Assembly: GCF_002000085.1 (NCBI RefSeq) | Contig: NZ_MUZU01000002.1 | Span: 62,001-126,000, forward strand | DNA from: Pseudocolwellia agarivorans | Lineage (GTDB): Bacteria > Pseudomonadota > Gammaproteobacteria > Enterobacterales > Alteromonadaceae | Reading direction: 5' to 3' | Length of the DNA stretch: 64,000 nucleotides | Part shown: positions 1-8,628 of the stretch, in pieces | Numbering within the stretch: position 1 is the stretch's first letter | Layout of the letters: every line of letters begins with the position of its first letter | The notes under the pieces: model-generated | The model's input: the letters and a program-made list of their open reading frames with translations, nothing else | The model's database searches: none | What the model was told of the DNA's origin: nothing | Program-made: the position numbers and the translations under genes

Positions 1-18
1 TTAACACTATTGAAAAAG

Positions 19-552
19 CTAGCCATGACTTGGATTATTTAATTTTCGTCTTTTAGAAACCGCCATAGGTGTAATCGTTTCTTCTAATGTTTTCTCCCAT
101 CCTAATAAAAAGTAAACCTCAGCCATTAAAAATAAAGGCGCGATAAGAAACTGACCTAAATCGTCAATAAATGCAGGTTTAGCTTTTTCATAATAATGCC
201 CAACAAACTGAAATACCCAACCAATAAAAAACACCACTAAAGCTATATATAAGGCGTGTTCATGATCAGCCACAAAACTCACTAAATACAAGTTTATTGC
301 ACTATAAAACACCATAGCTATGGCCAATTTAACATGCAAAATAAAATAATAGATAAGTGAAACAGCGAAAAAAACATAAGCAGGCGTGTATGTAAAACTG
401 ATATCAGCAACGTTTAGCTGATAAACGTTTAAGCTCAACAATAAGGTTACTGCCCATATAATTAAAGGCACACCAATAAAATGGGTTTTAATATTCATTT
501 TATTAAAATGTACGCTTTTGTACTGAGATAATTGCTCTTCAATATTTTTCAT
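19..552 (-). CDS. DUF962/Mpo1-like membrane protein
   Basis: 177-residue polytopic membrane protein of the DUF962 (Mpo1/YGL010w) family. The family signature is visible: an N-terminal HFIGVP motif near residue 25 and a GHxxEKxxPA motif near residue 118, separated by about four hydrophobic segments. Yeast Mpo1 is an Fe(II)-dependent dioxygenase that removes one carbon from 2-hydroxy fatty acids, and the histidines in these two motifs are the expected metal ligands. Applying that activity here is inference. The gene stands alone at the window edge, reads away from ahpC, and its stop lies only 18 bases inside the window, so its downstream context is unknown. Confidence 0.8.
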   Translation of the reverse strand: MKNIEEQLSQYKSVHFNKMNIKTHFIGVPLIIWAVTLLLSLNVYQLNVADISFTYTPAYVFFAVSLIYYFILHVKLAIAMVFYSAINLYLVSFVADHEHALYIALVVFFIGWVFQFVGHYYEKAKPAFIDDLGQFLIAPLFLMAEVYFLLGWEKTLEETITPMAVSKRRKLNNPSHG

Positions 553-690
553 ATAGTGTTCTTACTTAGCCGTTAATCCATTTTTATCATGGCAATAAAT
601 AAAGCTAAAGTAAATAAATCAGGTTCAGAGAAGTCGTTATCTAATAAAAGAGTTTTCTCGTTTAAATTAACTTGGTATAAAATTCAGGTA

Positions 691-725
691 TAAAAAAATG
701 CCAATCAGTTAACCTGATTGGCATT
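691..725 (-). terminator. Rho-independent terminator of the peroxiredoxin gene
   Basis: A 12-bp perfect stem (AATGCCAATCAG and its complement) with a 5-nt loop, followed on the minus strand by a run of U, lies about 45 bases past the peroxiredoxin stop codon. Confidence 0.85.
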
Positions 726-768
726 AAATTTTATGTAACGCTTATTTAAATAGTGTTGTTAAACAATA

Positions 769-1374
769 TTATAATTTATCAGCGTTATCAGATAAGTATG
801 CAGCAACACCGTCTGGAGAAGCAGTCATACCTTTATCACCTTTGTTCCAACCTGCAGGACAAACTTCACCGTGGTCTTGGTGGAATTGTAATGCATCAAC
901 CATACGTAACATTTCGTCTACGTTACGGCCTAATGGTAAATCGTTAACTACTTGATGACGTACGTTACCTTCTTCATCAATTAAGAAAGAACCACGGAAA
1001 GCTACGCCTGCATCTGGATGCTCAACATCATATGCTTGACAGATAGTGTGCTTAGTATCAGCAACTAATGTGTATTGTACTGGACCAATACCACCTTCGT
1101 TTACTGGCGTGTTTCTCCATGCATTGTGAGAGAATTGTGAATCGATAGAAACACCAATAACTTCAACACCACGGCTTTTGAATTCTTCAATACGGTGATC
1201 AAAAGCTAACAATTCTGAAGGACAAACAAATGTGAAATCTAAAGGATAGAAAAATACTACAGCTTTTTTACCTTTAATTGCTTCAGATAAAGTAAAGCTA
1301 TCTACAATTTCACCAGTACCTAATACTGCTGCTGCTGTAAAATCCGGTGCTGGACGACCAACTAATACACTCAT
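769..1374 (-). CDS. ahpC: Typical 2-Cys peroxiredoxin (AhpC/Prx1 type)
   Basis: 201-residue thiol peroxidase that reduces hydrogen peroxide and organic hydroperoxides in the cytoplasm. The peroxidatic cysteine is C51 in FTFVCPSE and the resolving cysteine is C172 in EVCPAGW, which makes it a typical 2-Cys enzyme acting as an antiparallel dimer. The length matches the AhpC/Prx1 group rather than the shorter Tpx or Bcp groups. The start has AGGAG upstream (ATTCTCCTAATA on the plus strand). No ahpF follows, so the reductant is probably thioredoxin or another reductase encoded elsewhere. The gene sits beside grxD and sodB, a small oxidative-stress neighbourhood, with its own terminator downstream. 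Confidence 0.95.
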   Translation of the reverse strand: MSVLVGRPAPDFTAAAVLGTGEIVDSFTLSEAIKGKKAVVFFYPLDFTFVCPSELLAFDHRIEEFKSRGVEVIGVSIDSQFSHNAWRNTPVNEGGIGPVQYTLVADTKHTICQAYDVEHPDAGVAFRGSFLIDEEGNVRHQVVNDLPLGRNVDEMLRMVDALQFHQDHGEVCPAGWNKGDKGMTASPDGVAAYLSDNADKL

Positions 1375-1484
1375 TTTATTCTCCTAATATATAAGTTTAA
1401 AAAACCTTAAAGGCTAAATTATTTAATTAACACTAATCATTATTGTGACTAACATTTATATTTCAATACTCTTTGAAAAAGAAA

Positions 1485-1823
1485 TTACGCTTCTTTTTCA
1501 GAATTATTTTTTGCTGCTGATGCTTTAACCAAAGTTTGTAATTCACCTTGTTGAAACATTTCAATAATAATGTCACATCCGCCCACAAGCTCACCATCAA
1601 CCCATAATTGTGGAAATGTAGGCCAGTCAGCATACTTAGGTAATTCAGCTCTAATTTCTGGGTCTTGTAAAATATCTACATAAGCAAATTTTTCTTCACA
1701 TGAAATAAGTGCTTGAGACGCTTGAGAAGAAAAGCCACAACTAGGAAGCTTAGGTGAACCTTTCATATAAAGTAAGATTGAATTCTCTGAAATTTGCTGT
1801 TTAATACGTTCGATCGTATCCAT
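1485..1823 (-). CDS. grxD: Monothiol glutaredoxin GrxD
   Basis: 112-residue monothiol glutaredoxin of the Grx4/GrxD family, which binds a glutathione-ligated [2Fe-2S] cluster and takes part in iron-sulfur trafficking. The active-site CGFS motif is at about residues 29-32 (PSCGFSSQ), and the glutathione-binding segments WPTFPQLWVDGELVGGCDII follow near residues 68-88. The C-terminus carries a short basic and acidic tail, SAAKNNSEKEA. It is transcribed with the same polarity as ahpC but is separated from it by about 110 bases and diverges from sodB. Confidence 0.95.
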   Translation of the reverse strand: MDTIERIKQQISENSILLYMKGSPKLPSCGFSSQASQALISCEEKFAYVDILQDPEIRAELPKYADWPTFPQLWVDGELVGGCDIIIEMFQQGELQTLVKASAAKNNSEKEA

Positions 1824-1858
1824 GGTAACCTCTATATTTAATTAACTGCATTATACTA

Positions 1859-1916
1859 TATACCCAAAGCACCTAAGACGTGCTGAATCATGAATATTAA
1901 AAGTGACTTGGGTATA
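1859..1916. repeat. 58-bp nested inverted-repeat element
   Basis: TATACCCAA at the left end and TTGGGTATA at the right end form perfect 9-bp terminal inverted repeats. Inside lies a second small hairpin, AGCAC..GTGCT, at 1868-1884. It lies in the 324-base gap between grxD and sodB. It resembles a short non-coding palindromic repeat or a MITE relic; no second copy was found in this window. Confidence 0.5.
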
Positions 1917-1993
1917 ACATGGTGACAAAGTACATATATACAATGCCATTCGTTCTTACAAACAAAATAGTTATATATTAAAACTTACTAACC

Positions 1994-2022
1994 TTGATAA
2001 AATCGATGTTAATCCCTATATA
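1994..2022 (+). promoter_or_regulatory. Candidate sigma-70 promoter for sodB
   Basis: TTGATA at 1994-1999 and TATATA at 2017-2022, separated by 17 bp, lie about 126 bases upstream of the sodB start. AT-rich background makes chance matches common, so confidence is limited. Confidence 0.35.
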
Positions 2023-2147
2023 TTGGGTTAAACTAAGTAAGCTTTGTAAATACCCGAGTAGTTTACTAGGTTTATAATAAAAACAAACTAATTCTTTAAT
2101 ATATTCTATAAGAATATAAATTTTTAATTACTTTTCAGGAGATAAAA

Positions 2148-2729
2148 ATGGCTATTGAATTACCAGCATTACCCTATGCTATGGATGCGTTAGCACCACA
2201 CATTTCAAAAGAAACTTTAGAGTTTCATTACGGTAAGCATCACAACACTTACGTTGTTAAACTTAACGGTTTAATTGAAGGTACTGACTTTGAAGGCAAA
2301 TCTCTTGAAGATATTGTTAAAACATCTTCAGCAGGCGTATTTAACAATGCAGCACAAATTTGGAACCACACTTTTTACTGGAACAGCTTAAGCCCTAACG
2401 GCGGCGGCGAACCTACTGGTGCTTTAGCTGATGCTATTACAGCTAGCTTTGGTTCTTTTGCTGAATTTAAAGCAAAATTCACAGACAGTGCAATTAACAA
2501 CTTTGGTTCAAGCTGGACTTGGTTAGTTAAAAACGCTGATGGTTCTTTAGCAATCGTTAATACATCTAACGCTGCTACACCATTAACTGACGAAGGTGTT
2601 ACACCTATCATCACTGTAGATTTATGGGAACATGCATACTACATTGATTACCGTAACTTACGTCCTAGCTACATGGATGCTTTTTGGGCATTAGCTAACT
2701 GGGAATTTGCTTCAGCTAACTTTGCTTAA
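2148..2729 (+). CDS. sodB: Iron superoxide dismutase
   Basis: 193-residue Fe-type superoxide dismutase converting superoxide to oxygen and hydrogen peroxide in the cytoplasm. The four metal ligands expected for the Fe/Mn family are visible: H27 in FHYGKHH, the histidine in WNHTFYW near residue 74, and D and H in VDLWEHAYY near residues 157-161. The length and the MAIELPALPY start match E. coli SodB. A strong Shine-Dalgarno (CAGGAG) precedes the ATG, and a strong terminator follows the stop. It diverges from grxD. Confidence 0.97.
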   Translation: MAIELPALPYAMDALAPHISKETLEFHYGKHHNTYVVKLNGLIEGTDFEGKSLEDIVKTSSAGVFNNAAQIWNHTFYWNSLSPNGGGEPTGALADAITASFGSFAEFKAKFTDSAINNFGSSWTWLVKNADGSLAIVNTSNAATPLTDEGVTPIITVDLWEHAYYIDYRNLRPSYMDAFWALANWEFASANFA

Positions 2730-2756
2730 TCTCTAAGTTTCTGAAACAAAAAATAG

Positions 2757-2790
2757 AAAGGCCTTTGATTTAATCAAAGGCCTTTTTTTT
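2757..2790 (+). terminator. Rho-independent terminator of sodB
   Basis: AAAGGCCTTTGATT pairs perfectly with AATCAAAGGCCTTT and is followed by a run of T, 28 bases after the sodB stop. Confidence 0.92.
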
Positions 2791-2853
2791 ATGGAGTCGC
2801 ATCAACATTAATGCGTTTGGTATAAAACCTCTCGCAGTTAAGGGAAATAAGCC

Positions 2854-4428
2854 TTACTTGCTGGCTAATTCTAGTTCTATTTCCTCAATCGTTTTATTCT
2901 TAGTTTCAGGGATAACTTTATATGAAAATAGTAAACCAATAACGCAGCATATTAAATATAAACCAAACGTTGAAACAGCTCCCATGTTAGCTAACTGCCA
3001 CGGGAAAAATAACGGCACAACAATCCCACCAAAAACACTCGCTACAAAGCCACATAATGGAATCGCTACTGCACGTACTTTAGTCGTAAATACTTCTGAT
3101 AAAAGTATCCAAACAACAGGCCCTAACGAAAAATTATAAGCGCATTGAAAACTAATAATACCAATAAGTACCATCAAACCATTAATAGAAGTAGCCGCAG
3201 TCATTATACTACCTTCTAAATTTACAAAACTCTCACGACCAATCACGTTTTCTACAGCCTGCTTAAATTCAAAGTCAGACGCAAATTCAACATTTAATAG
3301 TGGCTGTAATAATGACATATCAACAGAATCTTTTAATGCTACAACTGATTCAGCCGTCAGCATATAAGTAGCATTAAAGAAGCCTAAAGTAACAAGACCT
3401 AAACTTAAAATAGCCCAAGTTAAACCGCCAAGTAAAATAGGTCTACGTCCTAGTTTGTCAATAAAAACTAAAGCTAGAACAGTAAACAATAAACCTATAC
3501 CACCTACCATAACGGTTTGGCCAAAAGCTGAACTTTCGCTACCACCCAGTTGCGAGAATATGGTTGGCATATAAGCTAAAACTGCATTCATACCGGTCAT
3601 AGGTTGAATAATAGTAACAACAATGCCAATGATTAATGCTGTACGCATTGTAGGAGTACAAAGCAACTTAAACTGTTGAACTAAAGACAATGCATGGTGA
3701 TTGGTGTCATTCAAGCTATGCACAATCTCATGCATTTGTTTATCTAACGCTTCAGGCTCAGTAATTTTAGTTAACGCTTGTTTAGCTTTGTTTTCTTTAC
3801 CATTTAATGCCAACCAACGAGGGCTTTCAGGTACTATAAATAACGCTAAAAACCATAACAGAGCAGGAACAATTTCAGCACCTAACATCCAGCGCCAAGC
3901 ATTATCAGCATGTAACCCTATGTTTACGGCCCAATCGGCATTTTGTTCTGTTGCATTTATAATGTAGTAATTAAAAAGTTGCGCAACAAAAATACCAATA
4001 ACAATATTAAGTTGATTTAAACCAACCAATTTACCACGTGATTTAGGTGGAGCTATTTCACCTATATACATAGAGGCTAAAGATAAAGAAGCAAAAGCTA
4101 AACCACCAAGAAATCGCGACCAAAATAAAAACTCAGCACTTGGTGCATAAGCCGAACCTATAGCAGATAAAGTGTAAAGTGCAGCTATTGCTAAAGCGGT
4201 ATTTTTCCGACCAAATTTATCAGAAAAATAACTTGTGCAAATAAGCCCAACTAAAGCGCCCCAACCAGGACCTGAAACAATATACCCCACCTCTAGCGCA
4301 CTTAAACCAAATTCTAATGTTATTGCCTTAATCGTTCCTGAAATCAAAATGATATCTAAACCAAAAACAAAACCACCAAAGGCTATGATTAACGAATATA
4401 AAAAAGCATTTTTTGTAGGTGTAAGCAT
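2854..4428 (-). CDS. MFS sugar-porter transporter
   Basis: 524-residue major facilitator transporter of the sugar porter family (XylE/GalP type), probably a sugar:H+ symporter of the inner membrane. Visible signatures include DKFGRKN after TM2, RFLGGLAFAS and YIGEIAPPKSRG in the middle, PESPRWL after TM6, DKLGRRP after TM8 and PETKNKT at the end. An extra loop of about 55 residues between two C-terminal-half helices (around residues 355-410) makes it longer than the usual 460-480. It is directly downstream of the GH117 anhydro-galactosidase on the same strand, 73 bases apart. Uptake of a product of that enzyme (AHG, galactose or a short agaro-oligosaccharide) is therefore the likely role. The exact substrate is inferred. 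Confidence 0.88.
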   Translation of the reverse strand: MLTPTKNAFLYSLIIAFGGFVFGLDIILISGTIKAITLEFGLSALEVGYIVSGPGWGALVGLICTSYFSDKFGRKNTALAIAALYTLSAIGSAYAPSAEFLFWSRFLGGLAFASLSLASMYIGEIAPPKSRGKLVGLNQLNIVIGIFVAQLFNYYIINATEQNADWAVNIGLHADNAWRWMLGAEIVPALLWFLALFIVPESPRWLALNGKENKAKQALTKITEPEALDKQMHEIVHSLNDTNHHALSLVQQFKLLCTPTMRTALIIGIVVTIIQPMTGMNAVLAYMPTIFSQLGGSESSAFGQTVMVGGIGLLFTVLALVFIDKLGRRPILLGGLTWAILSLGLVTLGFFNATYMLTAESVVALKDSVDMSLLQPLLNVEFASDFEFKQAVENVIGRESFVNLEGSIMTAATSINGLMVLIGIISFQCAYNFSLGPVVWILLSEVFTTKVRAVAIPLCGFVASVFGGIVVPLFFPWQLANMGAVSTFGLYLICCVIGLLFSYKVIPETKNKTIEEIELELASK

Positions 4429-4460
4429 GTAAACAACCTATTTTTGAATATTATTAAAAT

Positions 4461-4493
4461 AAACCACCTAAGATTATTAACCTTAGGTGGTTT
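4461..4493 (-). terminator. Hairpin between the GH117 and transporter genes
   Basis: A perfect 12-bp stem (AAACCACCTAAG..CTTAGGTGGTTT) with a 9-nt loop lies directly after the GH117 stop. The U-tract on the minus strand is poor. It may act as an attenuator or as an mRNA-stability hairpin that sets the expression ratio of the two genes, rather than as a full terminator. Confidence 0.5.
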
Positions 4494-4501
4494 GCAAATG
4501 T

Positions 4502-5581
4502 TTAGCTGCCTGTGTTTTGGAATGTTCCGGCATCTAATATTTGTTTACGTGTTGTATATTTACAAATAAAGTTCCAGTTCCAACTATTATCGTATTTATG
4601 GCAAAGTCCCCAAGCGATACCTGGTTTTTCAAGCTCTTCAGTGCCACTACGATATAAACCAATAGCTTCAGGAGCGCCTTTAATGTGTGCTTTAATTTCA
4701 AAGTTAATACCGTCAGGGGCAAACTGCACCGTATTTTTCTCTGGTCCGTCGGTTGTTAATAATGAAGCAATACCTCCAAGGTAGTTCCATACAACAACTT
4801 CATGGCCGCTATTTGATATAGGATTATATTCCGACTTAATATATGGCCCTTCAATATTATCTGCGATAGCAACACCGTGCTTAATTTCTCTACCACCGAA
4901 GTTCATGCCCTCTCCCATAGTTTCACCTTTGTAATACAGATAAAACTTCTCATTAAAAAACAGTAAACAAGGATCATGCACTTTGTGGCTATCAAAACTG
5001 CCTTTAGATTTAACATTAAATCGGCTATCTTCATCACCATCCCATTCACCATCCATAGAGGGACTTAAAATCGGTTGCGTAGACTTTTTCCAAGGACCAA
5101 ACGGACTATCAGCAATTGCTAATGCAACCTGTTCTATCTGACGATTTACATAAGGAAACTGTACAGTTTGATACACTAAGTAAAACTTATTATCGTGCAT
5201 TAATACTTCAGGCGTAAAAACAGCTCTATCATCAAAAGAACCAGCTTCGCCACGCTCAATAGCTACTCCTTCCTCTTTCCATGTTTCAGTATCTTTTGAT
5301 GTTGCATGCCATACTTCAGTTAAATCCCATGGAAAAACTTTATCTTCTTTATTTGAAGAGCCAAAACCAACCGTTTCTCCTTGTCCTTTCGTATACCAAC
5401 AATGATATAAATCGCCTACTTTAATGACCGAAGTAGGATCACGTCTAATAACGCCTTCTTCAAAAGCAAAATCACCTTTCAACGGTTTTACATCAAATTC
5501 AGTCATCCAATCAGAATTTTTCTGATCATAACCACGTTCGATTGCACGCTTACTTGCTAAGCTGAGTTTTTTTTCTTGCAT
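4502..5581 (-). CDS. GH117 alpha-1,3-(3,6-anhydro)-L-galactosidase
   Basis: 359-residue enzyme matching family GH117, which removes the non-reducing 3,6-anhydro-L-galactose from neoagaro-oligosaccharides and completes agarose depolymerisation. The N-terminal helix [12 protein letters not shown] is the domain-swap segment known in this family. The five-bladed propeller carries the acidic motifs RRDPTSV (near residue 47), [10 protein letters not shown] (near residue 200) and GHEVVVWN (near residue 258), the last with the histidine proposed as the unusual catalytic acid. There is no signal peptide, so it acts in the cytoplasm, consistent with uptake of neoagarobiose. It is followed by the sugar transporter and diverges from a GH50 agarase. 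Confidence 0.9.
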   Translation of the reverse strand: MQEKKLSLASKRAIERGYDQKNSDWMTEFDVKPLKGDFAFEEGVIRRDPTSVIKVGDLYHCWYTKGQGETVGFGSSNKEDKVFPWDLTEVWHATSKDTETWKEEGVAIERGEAGSFDDRAVFTPEVLMHDNKFYLVYQTVQFPYVNRQIEQVALAIADSPFGPWKKSTQPILSPSMDGEWDGDEDSRFNVKSKGSFDSHKVHDPCLLFFNEKFYLYYKGETMGEGMNFGGREIKHGVAIADNIEGPYIKSEYNPISNSGHEVVVWNYLGGIASLLTTDGPEKNTVQFAPDGINFEIKAHIKGAPEAIGLYRSGTEELEKPGIAWGLCHKYDNSWNWNFICKYTTRKQILDAGTFQNTGS

Positions 5582-5897
5582 ACGATTAAGCCTTCAGTTT
5601 ATTTTTCTTTGTTTTTTAAATGAATAATATTGTTTTAATTACAAAATTTTTTGTAGATACCTTAAAAAAGCTCATTACTTTTATCGTAACGATAAACATC
5701 ACCAGCACAATAATTTAATGAAATCATCATAATGCTTAATAAGCACTATAATATTTATTTATAACTTTTATATTCCATTAGCTTTGGGTCTATTGATTAT
5801 ACTACCTCAAAAAACAAATATTGTTAACAATTTTCATTTTACAAATATATAGGTATACTCAGCTTAATGTAAAAAGATGACAATATAAGGCAAAAAA
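5582..5897. promoter_or_regulatory. Divergent control region GH117 / GH50
   Basis: This 316-base non-coding, very AT-rich stretch lies between two divergent agar genes. It contains one copy of the locus operator (5821-5830), 68 bases before the GH50 start and 240 bases before the GH117 start. No clear consensus promoter was singled out. Confidence 0.5.
5821..5830. promoter_or_regulatory. Operator motif TTGTTAACAA, site 1
   Basis: Perfect 10-bp palindrome TTGTTAACAA, 68 bases upstream of the first GH50 gene. The same motif recurs at other agar-locus promoters. Confidence 0.65.
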
Positions 5898-8231
5898 ATG
5901 AAACGTAATATTCTTTATTCTGTTATTGCTGCGTCTTTGATTTCTGCAGTTGGTTGCCAACAAACAGAAAATCAATCAAACACAGCGGTAAAACAAGCAC
6001 AAACTCCTCGTTCAGAATTAATGACTTTGCTCAACTTTAATAGCGACATAGACAATAAGTTTATAGAAACCTATAACACGCAAACTCAAGTTGTAGGCGA
6101 TAATGAGCTTAAAGTTAATTTTGAATCAAAAGAAAACAGCTACGCTTCTGTAAGTTTTACACCATCAACTCCTTGGGATTGGAGTCATTTTAAAGATTTT
6201 AATCTTGCATTTGATATAGCCAACCCAGGTGATCATTCTGTACAAGTATACTTAGACATCACGGACATTGATGGCGCTAACTACACAAGAACCGTAAATG
6301 TTGCAAGAGGTAAAGCTAACACTTATTACGCAAAAATGGCGGGACATGATTTAGGCACACCAGAAGGTGATGAAGATGTAGAATTAAATTTTAATTCTGG
6401 CCTGAGATCAAACCCTGATACATGGGAATCAGACGAGTTTCAATTTGTTTCTATGTGGGGTAAAAAAAATCTTAACCTTTCAGGCATAAAAAAAATAAAC
6501 TTCAGTGTACAAAGTGCTTTGTACGACAAAGTCATTACGATTAAAAACATTAGATTAAGAAAGAATCCTGAATTTAACGAACAATATTTAACACATATAG
6601 TTGATAAGTTTGGCCAAAATGCAAAACAACAATTTCCTTTTAAAATAACATCGGAAGCCGATCTAATTAAAGAAAGAGATACTGAAAGTAAGTTATTAAA
6701 TGGCAAATTAATGGCTGGCTATTCAAAATTTGGTGGTTGGTTAAATGGCCCTAAATTAAAAGCCACAGGATTTTTTAGAACCGAAAAAGTTAATGGTAAA
6801 TGGTCGTTAGTAGACCCTGAAGGTTATTTATATTTTGCTACCGGTATAGACATTATTCGTTTATCAAACTCTACAACGATGACAGGCTACGACTTTGATC
6901 AAAAGGTATTAGCTAAAAAAGATCCAAACGATGTAACTCCTGAAGATTCTCAAGGCTTAAATAGAGTAAGCGATAATGCAATACCAACAAGATTTGTTGC
7001 ATCTGAAATAAGAAAAAACTTATTTGAATGGCTACCTAGCTACGATGAGCCTTTAGGCAAACACTACGGCTACAGAAAAAGTGCACACTCGGGCCCACTT
7101 AAGCATGGAGAAACTTATAGTTTTTACTCAGCCAATTTAGAGCGTAAATATGGTCAGAACAATGCTAACTATTTAGATAAATGGCAAGAAGTTACGGTTA
7201 ACAGAATGAAAAGCTGGGGATTTACTTCATTAGGTAATTGGACAGATCCAAGTTACTACGACAATAACCAAGTGCCTTATTTTGCTAATGGTTGGATTAT
7301 AGGTGATTTTAAAACAGTATCGAGTGGTAATGATTTTTGGGCTCCTTTACCCGATGTTTTCGATCCTGTATTTAAAGAGCGAGCATTAGTTACCGCTAAA
7401 ACTATATCAGAGCAGATTAAAGCAAATCCTTGGTGCGTAGGTATATTTATTGATAATGAAAAAAGCTTTGGTCGTAGTGAATCTAAAGAATCTTTATACG
7501 GCATCGTTATTAACACCCTAACTCGCGATGGAGCAACCGTACCAACTAAAGCTGAATTTACACGACTAATGAAAAATAAGTACAAAAATATTCAGCAATT
7601 AAATAGCGCATGGAATAAAAACATCGCGTCTTGGGAGCAATTCAACAAAGGCATAGATTCAACCTTTAAAACAGAAAAACAAGTTGAAGATTACTCTCTA
7701 CTATTGAGTGCTTATGCCGATAAATACTTTAGTGTAGTTGACTCAGCATTAGATACTTATGTGCCAAATCATATGTACTTAGGTGCTAGATTTCCTGATT
7801 GGGGTAAACCAATGGAAGTCGTAAAAGCATCAGCTAAGTACGTAGATGTAGTAAGTTACAACATCTATAAAGAAGGAATTCATCCTAAATCTTGGAAGTT
7901 TTTAGAAGAAATAGACATGCCAAGTATTATAGGTGAATTTCATATTGGCGCACGTGATACAGGTTTATATCATCCTGGGTTAATACAAGCTTCAAACCAA
8001 GAAGACAGAGCAAAAATGTATAAAGATTACATGAACTCTGTCATTAATAACCCTTACTTTATTGGCGCTCATTGGTTTCAGTACATTGACTCACCGATCA
8101 CTGGTAGGGCTTATGATGGTGAAAACTATAATGTAGGTTTTATTTCAGTAACTGATTCACCTTATCCGCCTATGATTAAAGCGGCAAAAGAGCTTCATTC
8201 ACAAATGTACCAACAACGATTTAGTAAATAA
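5898..8231 (+). CDS. GH50 beta-agarase lipoprotein (copy 1)
   Basis: 777-residue secreted lipoprotein of family GH50. These are exo- or endo-lytic beta-agarases that release neoagarobiose or neoagarotetraose from agarose. The signal peptide ends in lipobox SAVGC (Cys about residue 20). A beta-sandwich CBM-like domain covers roughly residues 45-220, followed by the (beta/alpha)8 catalytic domain. The predicted acid/base is E521 in FIDNEKSFG and the nucleophile is E680 in IIGEFHIG. Conserved surrounding motifs are EKVNGKWSLVDPEG, LGNWTDPSYY and HWFQYIDSP. It has two paralogs at 35.0-39.8 kb, and copy 3 is the closer by eye. The operator site lies 68 bases upstream. Confidence 0.92.
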   Translation: MKRNILYSVIAASLISAVGCQQTENQSNTAVKQAQTPRSELMTLLNFNSDIDNKFIETYNTQTQVVGDNELKVNFESKENSYASVSFTPSTPWDWSHFKDFNLAFDIANPGDHSVQVYLDITDIDGANYTRTVNVARGKANTYYAKMAGHDLGTPEGDEDVELNFNSGLRSNPDTWESDEFQFVSMWGKKNLNLSGIKKINFSVQSALYDKVITIKNIRLRKNPEFNEQYLTHIVDKFGQNAKQQFPFKITSEADLIKERDTESKLLNGKLMAGYSKFGGWLNGPKLKATGFFRTEKVNGKWSLVDPEGYLYFATGIDIIRLSNSTTMTGYDFDQKVLAKKDPNDVTPEDSQGLNRVSDNAIPTRFVASEIRKNLFEWLPSYDEPLGKHYGYRKSAHSGPLKHGETYSFYSANLERKYGQNNANYLDKWQEVTVNRMKSWGFTSLGNWTDPSYYDNNQVPYFANGWIIGDFKTVSSGNDFWAPLPDVFDPVFKERALVTAKTISEQIKANPWCVGIFIDNEKSFGRSESKESLYGIVINTLTRDGATVPTKAEFTRLMKNKYKNIQQLNSAWNKNIASWEQFNKGIDSTFKTEKQVEDYSLLLSAYADKYFSVVDSALDTYVPNHMYLGARFPDWGKPMEVVKASAKYVDVVSYNIYKEGIHPKSWKFLEEIDMPSIIGEFHIGARDTGLYHPGLIQASNQEDRAKMYKDYMNSVINNPYFIGAHWFQYIDSPITGRAYDGENYNVGFISVTDSPYPPMIKAAKELHSQMYQQRFSK

Positions 8232-8235
8232 CCAT

Positions 8236-8417
8236 AACTCGGTTTAAGAGATGTTTAATAAATTGAAATATAACCAAAAATAGTTTCATTGAGCCTCTAG
8301 CTTGATAGTTTCTCTCAATTCAAGGCAAATTTCGCGTCAATAGCTGGTCTATTGCAAGTAAATTTAACGCAGAAATTAGGAAAATAACTGCTAGGGGATC
8401 ATTTGTTAAGCCGAGTT
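8236..8417. repeat. 182-bp foldback (MITE-like) element
   Basis: The ends are inverted: AACTCGGTTTAA at 8236 and TTAAGCCGAGTT at 8417 (one mismatch). Further inverted pairs are nested inside: CCTCTAGC with GCTAGGGG, AATTTCGCGT with ACGCAGAAATT (one indel) and CAATAG with CTATTG at the tip. The whole stretch can fold into one long interrupted hairpin. It has no reading frame and lies between the GH50 stop and its terminator. A non-autonomous miniature element is the likely identity; no transposase or second copy is in the window. Confidence 0.55.
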
Positions 8418-8437
8418 CGGTTAAATAGTCCTCTATT

Positions 8438-8477
8438 AAATACAGATATTTTGTTAACAAAATATCTGTATTTTTTT
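8438..8477 (+). terminator. Perfect 36-bp palindrome and terminator with operator core
   Basis: Positions 8438-8473 form a perfect palindrome with no loop, continued by T's up to 8477. Its centre (8451-8460) is exactly the TTGTTAACAA operator sequence. It could end the GH50 transcript and also bind the regulator encoded just downstream. Confidence 0.75.
8451..8460. promoter_or_regulatory. Operator motif TTGTTAACAA, site 2
   Basis: Exact operator copy at the centre of the 36-bp palindrome, 169 bases before the gntR start codon. It may serve autoregulation. Confidence 0.5.
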
Positions 8478-8543
8478 AAAAATAAATTAAAATTTTCAAC
8501 TTATTTCCTTAATCTACTGTTTTAAAAGAAAAACACCTGTTTT

Positions 8544-8553
8544 TTGTAAACAA
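8544..8553. promoter_or_regulatory. Operator-like variant TTGTAAACAA
   Basis: One-base variant of the operator, 76 bases upstream of the gntR start. It is a plausible autoregulatory site but could be chance in AT-rich DNA. Confidence 0.35.
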
Positions 8554-8628
8554 TAAAACATAAAGCAATTGTAAAAAAAATCATTTTTACATAAGATATC
8601 ACCTATAAATAATCATTAGGGCAAAGAT

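Noticed and set aside
3701-3967. Antisense open frames over the transporter, agarases, TonB receptor and other genes.
   Set aside because: They overlap well-supported genes on the opposite strand, lack ribosome sites and have no recognisable protein features.
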